In this document: piece after piece, positions 5,796-10,994 of the stretch
How the letters are laid out: the number at the start of each line of letters is the position of its first letter
Position numbering within the stretch: the stretch's first letter is position 1
Origin: CAZKAP01 sp964552195
GTDB taxonomy: Bacteria; Bacteroidota; Bacteroidia; Flavobacteriales; Flavobacteriaceae
Length of the DNA stretch: 10,994 nucleotides
Assembly: GCA_964552195.1 (NCBI GenBank)
Contig: CAZKFM010000021.1
Span: 1-10,994, forward strand
Direction of reading: 5' to 3'
Made by a program: the position numbers and the translations under genes
Notes under the pieces: generated by a model
Database searches by the model: none
Told to the model about the DNA's origin: nothing
What the model saw: the letters and a program-made list of their open reading frames with translations, nothing else

Positions 5796-6902
5796 ATGAG
5801 CAGAGTATTATTCCTTGCAGGCGGCATCCTCCCCGTCCTGTTCTTGAGTTGTATAAACGAGAAAGAACAAAAAAAAGAGGTTTTCACATCTCCTAAAGCC
5901 GTAAAATACGCAGCCATCGAACAATCCGGGGGTATTCAGGAACGAACATATTCAGGGATAACCCAATCCGCTTCGATTACTGACTTGAGCTTCAGATCGG
6001 GCGGTTTGCTGGTAGAGCTGAATGTCAGAGTCGGTCAAAGGGTCAAAAAAGGTGAAGTTTTGGCCCGTCTGGATCAGAAAGATGCTCAACTGGCTTACGA
6101 TCAGGCCCTTGTGGATGTGCAAAATGCAAAAGCTCAGTTTGACGCCGCATCCTCCAGCTTTGATCGCGTGAAGCAGTTGTACGAATCCAACAATGCTTCA
6201 TTAAGTGACTACGAGGCGGCAAAGAGCCAGTATTCCAACGCGCAATCTTCATATCAGATATCCCTGAAAAGATTGGACCTTCAAAAGTCTAAAATCGATT
6301 ATTTGGTAATCAGTGCGCCCATGGAGGGTATCGTTTCGGCCATTAACAGTGAGATCAACGAGGTGGTTCAGTCAGGGCGCACGATCATTGTGATGAGCAG
6401 AGAGGGTGAAGAGGACATCGAAATTCAGGTTGGTATCCCGGAAAGATACATCGATGAAATACATAATGGAGATAAGGTGGGTATACAGATAGGTTCGATA
6501 GATGACACATATAGTGGTACGGTTACCGAAGTAGGCTATGCGTCTTCGAATACGGGGGCGACCTATCCTGTCACGGTCTCCCTAAGTGCAATGGGAAGTT
6601 CTGCCATTAGGCCGGACATGCCCTGTGAAGTTACCTTTACTTTTGGTTCCGCGAATCAACAATCCTTTTTGATAGCACCGATCAAGGCCATAGCCGGTGG
6701 TGCGGAAGGGAATTATGCCTACAGACTTGTATCCAGTGAAGAGGAGGGAATGTATTTGGCAGAAAAAGCGGATGTCACACTGGGTGATATCACCAAGGAC
6801 GGCTACATCGTTTTGAGTGGCCTGAACGAGGGCGATCGGGTCGCGGTCGCAGGCCTCAATTCCATGTACGAGGGACAAAAAGTTATGCTTTTAAAGGAAT
6901 AA
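5796..6902 (+). CDS. RND efflux periplasmic adaptor (membrane-fusion protein, lipoprotein)
   Basis: This 368-residue adaptor should bridge the RND permease and the TolC-like channel. It starts with a short hydrophobic leader and a lipobox-like LFLSC (Cys19), so it is probably lipid-anchored to the inner membrane. The expected domains follow in order: first lipoyl half-motif (about 67-96, GGLLVELNVRVGQRVKKGE), alpha-helical hairpin (about 97-165, rich in Ala, Gln and Ser with heptad-like repeats), second lipoyl half (about 168-200, VISAPMEGIVSAI), beta-barrel domain (about 205-285, containing VGIPERYIDEIHNGDKVGI) and membrane-proximal domain (about 290-368). Length is typical for HlyD/AcrA-type adaptors. 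It lies 3 nt after the TolC-like gene and 4 nt before the permease, which strongly implies one transcript. Nothing in it predicts the substrate. Confidence 0.93.
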   Translation: MSRVLFLAGGILPVLFLSCINEKEQKKEVFTSPKAVKYAAIEQSGGIQERTYSGITQSASITDLSFRSGGLLVELNVRVGQRVKKGEVLARLDQKDAQLAYDQALVDVQNAKAQFDAASSSFDRVKQLYESNNASLSDYEAAKSQYSNAQSSYQISLKRLDLQKSKIDYLVISAPMEGIVSAINSEINEVVQSGRTIIVMSREGEEDIEIQVGIPERYIDEIHNGDKVGIQIGSIDDTYSGTVTEVGYASSNTGATYPVTVSLSAMGSSAIRPDMPCEVTFTFGSANQQSFLIAPIKAIAGGAEGNYAYRLVSSEEEGMYLAEKADVTLGDITKDGYIVLSGLNEGDRVAVAGLNSMYEGQKVMLLKE

Positions 6903-6906
6903 AGGG

Positions 6907-9900
6907 ATGAATCTCACCGGGTTTTCAGTGAAAAATAACCGAATCACCATCCTATCCCTGATTGTGATTCTGGTTCTGGGGCTAGTAGAGTATACCAATC
7001 TGTCGAGGGATAGCATGCCCCCCTTCACCGTCCGGATCGCAACGGTTATCACACAGTTCCCCGGGGCCAGTCCAGAACGCGTGGAGTCCTTGATCAGCAG
7101 TAAGATTGAAAAGGCCCTACAGGAAATCCCGGAAGTAAAAACCTTGACCAGTGTCAGCAGGACAGGGGTCTCCATCGTTAAGCTCACGGTAAACGACAAT
7201 ATCCCGGAACGAAAGCTTCAGTCCATCTGGGATTTGGCAAGGAGAAAAATCGAAAATATCAGGCCGGATTTGCCCGATGGTATTTATGGGCCCAATCTGG
7301 ACGACGAAGACATCGGCGTGGTCTACGGCATTTTTGTGGGACTGGAATCCGACGGTTTTGAATATCCCGAGTTGAAGAATTATGCGAATCAGCTCAGGGA
7401 CGACATTATTGCCCTGAACGATGCGGCCAAGGTGATCATTGGAGGGGAAGTGGAAGAACGAATATATATCGATTACAACGAGGCGAAATTAGCCCAGGTG
7501 GGGCTAACCTCCGGTCAACTCCAGAGTATCATCTCTTCCAGCAACATCATAATTCCATCCGGAGAGGTCAATCTAGGAGAGGAACGACTTATCCTTGAAT
7601 CCTCGGGAAACTACGAATCCGTGGACGCCGTCAGAAATTTATTGATTCCACTGGGCAGTCAGGGGGAAACCGTACCCCTTGGAGATCTGACAACCGTCAG
7701 CAGGGACTACATATATCCCAAAGAATCAATCGTGCGAATTAACGGCAATCAGGCACTTGCCCTTTATATTTCCTTGAAAGAAGGAGCAAACATCATCGAC
7801 CTGGGCAAGGATGTGGATGCGCTAATTCAAAACTACAATCAGACCGAGCTTCCTCTGGGAATCAGGGCCACACGAATCGCCTCACAGGACAAGGAGGTGG
7901 AGAAGAAACTCAATGTATTCATTGTGAATTTGATACAGAGTATTGTGATCGTACTCCTGGTTATATTGCTGGTCCTGGGGTGGCGGGCATCTGTGATTAT
8001 TGCCAGCCTGATTCCAGGGACAATGATCCTAACCATGCTGTTGATGGGTTTATTCGGGGTGGGGCTCAATCAGGTCACACTTGCCTCTCTGATTATGTCA
8101 CTGGGCTTATTGGTCGACAATGGTATTGTCATGGTGGAGTCCCTATTGGAAAAGTTACAGTCCGGTCGTTCGCGATTCGATGCGGCTGTTAGCTCGGCAA
8201 AAGAATTCATGACCCCACTTCTGATTTCTTCCCTCACGACCTGTGCAGCCTTTTTATCGTTCTATTTAGCGGATGGGGCCATGGGCGAAATGATGGGGAA
8301 TATATTTCTAGTGATCACCATGGCTCTCCTGTCTTCATGGCTTTTCGCCTTCACGATTATTCCACTGTTTGGAACCGCTTTGCTTAAGGTAAAGCCGGGA
8401 GAGCAAGAGATGAAAACTATATTCGATGCCATCAGGGGACTCTACAATCGATTTCTGAATGCTGCCCTCAAAGTTCCGTTGCTGACTGTGATTGCGATCG
8501 TCGGTTTATTTGTGGCTGCCCTTTATGGATTTTCTTTTATACCCAACACCTTCATGCCGCCGAGCGACCGTAACCTAGTGATCGTCGACTTCAACCTACC
8601 ATTGGGTACCCGCATTGAGACGACCGATTCCAAAATCGCCGAGATCGAAAACTTCATTAAGGACAGTCTGCAGGTCGGTCCGGATAATCCACAAGGGATC
8701 GTTAGCTGGTCGTCCTACATCGGGAAGGGTCCCGAGTCCTATGACCTCGGGTATTTTGCTGGCGAGCCCAACTCGTCCTATGCGCATATGCTGATCAACA
8801 CTACCTCCAATCTGGCTAATGACATGGTGATTTCCAGGCTGAGGGATTTCACCGAGCGAACGATCTTCGATGCAGAAATCAAAATCGACCGACTCGTCGG
8901 ATCGGGAGGGGCCGAGGCGCCCATTGAAATCAGGATTTCGGGAAGAGAACCGGACGAACTTTTCAGGATTTCGGAACGAATCAAAGCCCAACTCTTTCAA
9001 ACCCCGGGCCTAATCAATATTACGGACGATTGGGGACCGAGAATTAAGAAGATATATGTGGACATTGACAATAATGCCTTGTCCAGATCGGGCCTGACCC
9101 ATCAGGATGTAGCACTCTCCCTGCTCACTGCCTCAACGGGTTTTGAAGTGGGCGAATATCGCGAGGGAGACGAAACCGTTCCTATAATGATGCGGCAGGA
9201 AGGGAACGAGGATCTGGGGTATAACGACCTAGAATCCTTGAGTATATTTTCCCAGACAAAGGGGACAAGCAATCCACTGGCACAAGTCGCGGAGATCGAG
9301 GTTCCCTGGCAATACGCTAAAATCCTGAGGCGAAACCTGAAGCGGAGCATGACCATCCAGGCCGGGGTAGATGAGGGTTACCTGTCCAGTGAGATATTCC
9401 AGCAAACCATACGCCCGCTGATGGAGGAAGAGACCAAAAATTGGGCCAATGGGTATTCGTACGAATTCGGAGGAGACGCAGAGGGAAGCAACGATGCTAT
9501 GGGGGCGGTACTGCTCAACCTGCCGCTCTCGTTTTTCCTGATTATTCTTTTGCTCGTGATTCAATTCAACTCCTTTCGAAAGGCGACAATCATACTCTTG
9601 AGCATACCTCTAGGCATCGTTGGGGTAACAGGTGGGCTTTTGGGAGTGGATTCGGTGTTTAGCTTTACCGCTTTCCTTGGGGTGATTTCCCTGGCGGGAA
9701 TTATTGTGAATGATGCGATCGTACTGGTAGATAAAATTGGATACGAACTAGAAGAAGGAAAGGGATTGATAGATTGCATCAAGAAGGCCGCTAACGATCG
9801 GTTCAGTCCCATACTGCTGACTACGCTTACCACCTCTTGTGGTATGGTCCCGTTATGGACCGGTGGCGGCAAATTGTGGTCACCCATGGCGATTACCATC

Positions 9901-9996
9901 ATTTTTGGGCTGCTCTTCGCCACCGTTATATTGTTGATTTTCGTACCTGCGATTTACAGATTATTATTCAAGGAAAAACTCAAGGTGCAGTCTTAA
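6907..9996 (+). CDS. RND-family efflux permease (AcrB/HAE-like)
   Basis: This 1029-residue proton-driven inner-membrane pump has normal RND length and organisation. TM1 is at about 10-31, the first periplasmic porter/docking block at 32-335, TM2 from 338 (FIVNLIQSIVIVLLV), TM4 with GLLVDNGIVMVE (400-411), TM7 at about 520-545, the second periplasmic block to about 860, TM8 at about 867-887 and TM10 with GIIVNDAIVLVD (931-942). Against AcrB, Asp407 is kept (Asp404), Asp408 is Asn405, Lys940 is Asn935, and AcrB Asn941 becomes Asp936. The two half-repeats therefore show a mirrored Asp-Asn / Asn-Asp pair rather than the AcrB Asp-Asp/Lys relay. It lacks the His/Glu-rich features of heavy-metal CzcA pumps, so a drug- or metabolite-type pump is likelier, but the substrate cannot be read from the sequence. 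It is the last gene of the operon. Confidence 0.95.
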   Translation: MNLTGFSVKNNRITILSLIVILVLGLVEYTNLSRDSMPPFTVRIATVITQFPGASPERVESLISSKIEKALQEIPEVKTLTSVSRTGVSIVKLTVNDNIPERKLQSIWDLARRKIENIRPDLPDGIYGPNLDDEDIGVVYGIFVGLESDGFEYPELKNYANQLRDDIIALNDAAKVIIGGEVEERIYIDYNEAKLAQVGLTSGQLQSIISSSNIIIPSGEVNLGEERLILESSGNYESVDAVRNLLIPLGSQGETVPLGDLTTVSRDYIYPKESIVRINGNQALALYISLKEGANIIDLGKDVDALIQNYNQTELPLGIRATRIASQDKEVEKKLNVFIVNLIQSIVIVLLVILLVLGWRASVIIASLIPGTMILTMLLMGLFGVGLNQVTLASLIMSLGLLVDNGIVMVESLLEKLQSGRSRFDAAVSSAKEFMTPLLISSLTTCAAFLSFYLADGAMGEMMGNIFLVITMALLSSWLFAFTIIPLFGTALLKVKPGEQEMKTIFDAIRGLYNRFLNAALKVPLLTVIAIVGLFVAALYGFSFIPNTFMPPSDRNLVIVDFNLPLGTRIETTDSKIAEIENFIKDSLQVGPDNPQGIVSWSSYIGKGPESYDLGYFAGEPNSSYAHMLINTTSNLANDMVISRLRDFTERTIFDAEIKIDRLVGSGGAEAPIEIRISGREPDELFRISERIKAQLFQTPGLINITDDWGPRIKKIYVDIDNNALSRSGLTHQDVALSLLTASTGFEVGEYREGDETVPIMMRQEGNEDLGYNDLESLSIFSQTKGTSNPLAQVAEIEVPWQYAKILRRNLKRSMTIQAGVDEGYLSSEIFQQTIRPLMEEETKNWANGYSYEFGGDAEGSNDAMGAVLLNLPLSFFLIILLLVIQFNSFRKATIILLSIPLGIVGVTGGLLGVDSVFSFTAFLGVISLAGIIVNDAIVLVDKIGYELEEGKGLIDCIKKAANDRFSPILLTTLTTSCGMVPLWTGGGKLWSPMAITIIFGLLFATVILLIFVPAIYRLLFKEKLKVQS

Positions 9997-10071
9997 TTTC
10001 CAGAATCTCTGAAACAACATTCCCAAACTCTGGTATAGGATGAATTTCTTTGATGTTATTCACCGTTTGCC

Positions 10072-10941
10072 ATGATCGTGCGTAAGCTGGAGCAAACGAT
10101 CGTCCATAGTTTATTCAAGGGAAAGGCCATGAGATCGTCCTCATCGATGAAGCCCAAAGAATAGGGGGTATCGGTGTCATCCTAAAAATCATCACCGATA
10201 AGTTTGAGCATGTACAACTGATCGCCAGCGGATCCTCGGCTTTCGAACTAAATGAACAGAACAGCGAGCTGCTTACCGGCAGAAAGTGCGAACACGCCCT
10301 CTATCCCATTTCGTGGTCGGAACTGGAAAAACACTTCGGTTTCTTGGTATCGGATCAACAGCTACCTCTACAAAGATATCCTCGCCTTAAGCGGAGTCCG
10401 AAAACTGCAGGTTTTGGAGAAGCTATTGAACGCCCTGTCGCTGCAGGCCAGAAGCTAAGTCAGCTACAACGAACTGGCTCAATTGACCGGCGTGGATAAA
10501 AATATCATAAGCAACTACATCGACATGCTCGAGAAGGGCTTCGTGGTTTTTCGTTTGGGCAGTTTCAGCCGAAACCTTCGAAACGAAATCAAGTCCAATT
10601 AGAAGATATACTTCTACGATACCGGCCTACGGAATGCCGTGTTGGGAAATTTCAGCGCACTAGAAGACCCCACGGACAAGGGAGCAATTTGGGAGACCTT
10701 TCTGATCAGCGAACTCCTGAAAAAGCTTTCCTATAATGCATCTCTGGCCCGCCCCAAATTCTGCACGACTCACCAACAACAGGAGATCGACTATGTAAAA
10801 GAACTATCCGGACAATTCCTAGGCTTCGAGTTCAAGTGATATCCCAGGACCAGAACGAAGATTCCCAAAGCGTTCACAGCCTCTTATAATACCGAAGTAG
10901 AAATAGTTAACCGGAACAATTTTTGAGAATTTATCGGTTAG
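10072..10941 (+). pseudogene. Decayed AAA ATPase / DUF4143 protein
   Basis: This is the remnant of an ATP-binding protein of the AAA_14 plus DUF4143 type (intact members about 380-400 residues). The first piece (from ATG 10072) reads MIVRKLEQTI...FKGKA, then breaks at about 10129. The frame resumes at 10131 with the Walker B region EIVLIDEAQRIGGIG and the segment LIASGSSAFEL, so the Walker A loop and following residues are deleted. At about 10356-10361 the frame shifts again, from VSDQQ to NSYLYKDILALSG, with the usual roughly 30-residue linker missing. The rest stays in one frame but carries stops at 10456 (TAA), 10600 (TAG), 10837 (TGA, where relatives have Trp in FEFKW) and 10924 (TGA), ending at TAG 10939-10941. 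Familiar DUF4143 landmarks remain (SYNELAQLTG, SFSRNLRNEIK, QQQEIDYVKEL). It cannot make a working ATPase. Intact relatives are often mobile or multi-copy; their role is not established. Confidence 0.92.
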
Positions 10942-10953
10942 GTGACAGACCCT

Positions 10954-10982
10954 TCTGGCTAAGACAGGACGTTATAGCCAGA
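10954..10982 (+). repeat. Perfect 8-bp inverted repeat after the pseudogene
   Basis: TCTGGCTA (10954-10961) and TAGCCAGA (10975-10982) are perfect reverse complements separated by 13 nt, beginning 12 nt after the last stop of the decayed ATPase. No T-tract follows. It could be the remains of that gene's terminator or an unrelated hairpin; the window ends too soon to see more. Confidence 0.35.
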
Positions 10983-10994
10983 CCGATAGTGGGT

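Noticed and set aside
10639..10839. A separate 66-residue protein
   Set aside because: It is the C-terminal DUF4143 fragment of the pseudogene, bounded by in-frame stops; the homology continues on both sides of it.

Overview
The window (about 11 kb, mid-range G+C) looks like chromosome of a Bacteroidota bacterium, most likely a marine Flavobacteriaceae. The reasons are exported proteins whose signal peptides end in short Ala-Gln or Ser-Gln motifs, near absence of Shine-Dalgarno sequences, a perfect Bacteroidota-type -7 element (TAnnTTTG), a short Crp/Fnr regulator of the kind common in that phylum, and a decayed AAA/DUF4143 ATPase typical of these genomes. All supported genes are on the + strand.

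Layout. Positions 1-437 hold no gene I can defend. A promoter with a perfect 14-bp palindrome (438-482) precedes an outer-membrane beta-barrel protein (490-1224) and a small exported DUF2147-like protein (1289-1651), which may be co-transcribed. A non-coding stretch with two compact inverted repeats leads into a Crp/Fnr-family regulator (1915-2463). Just after its stop lies a second, near-identical palindrome at the same distance from a -7 element (2474-2518), upstream of an exported protein of unknown function (2630-3268). Positions 3420-9996 are a compact tripartite efflux operon: a TolC-family outer-membrane protein with an N-terminal periplasmic substrate-binding domain, a lipoprotein membrane-fusion adaptor, and an RND inner-membrane permease, with 3-4 nt between genes. 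The right end (10072-10941) is a badly broken AAA ATPase/DUF4143 pseudogene followed by an inverted repeat.

How it may work. The permease, adaptor and TolC homologue should form one trans-envelope pump. The unusual part is the roughly 280-residue ABC_sub_bind-type (PF04392-like) domain on the TolC homologue, which would place a small-molecule binding module in the periplasm next to the channel; no ABC permease or ATPase gene is nearby. Separately, the Crp/Fnr gene sits between two palindromes of the form TTAAC-N4-GTTAA. This has the 5-4-5 geometry of Crp/Fnr-family boxes and matches the known PrfA box, TTAACAnnTGTTAA. Each lies exactly 23 nt upstream of a flavobacterial -7 element, which suggests a small local regulon of envelope proteins. 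The fused TolC and the paired operators are the two observations most worth following.
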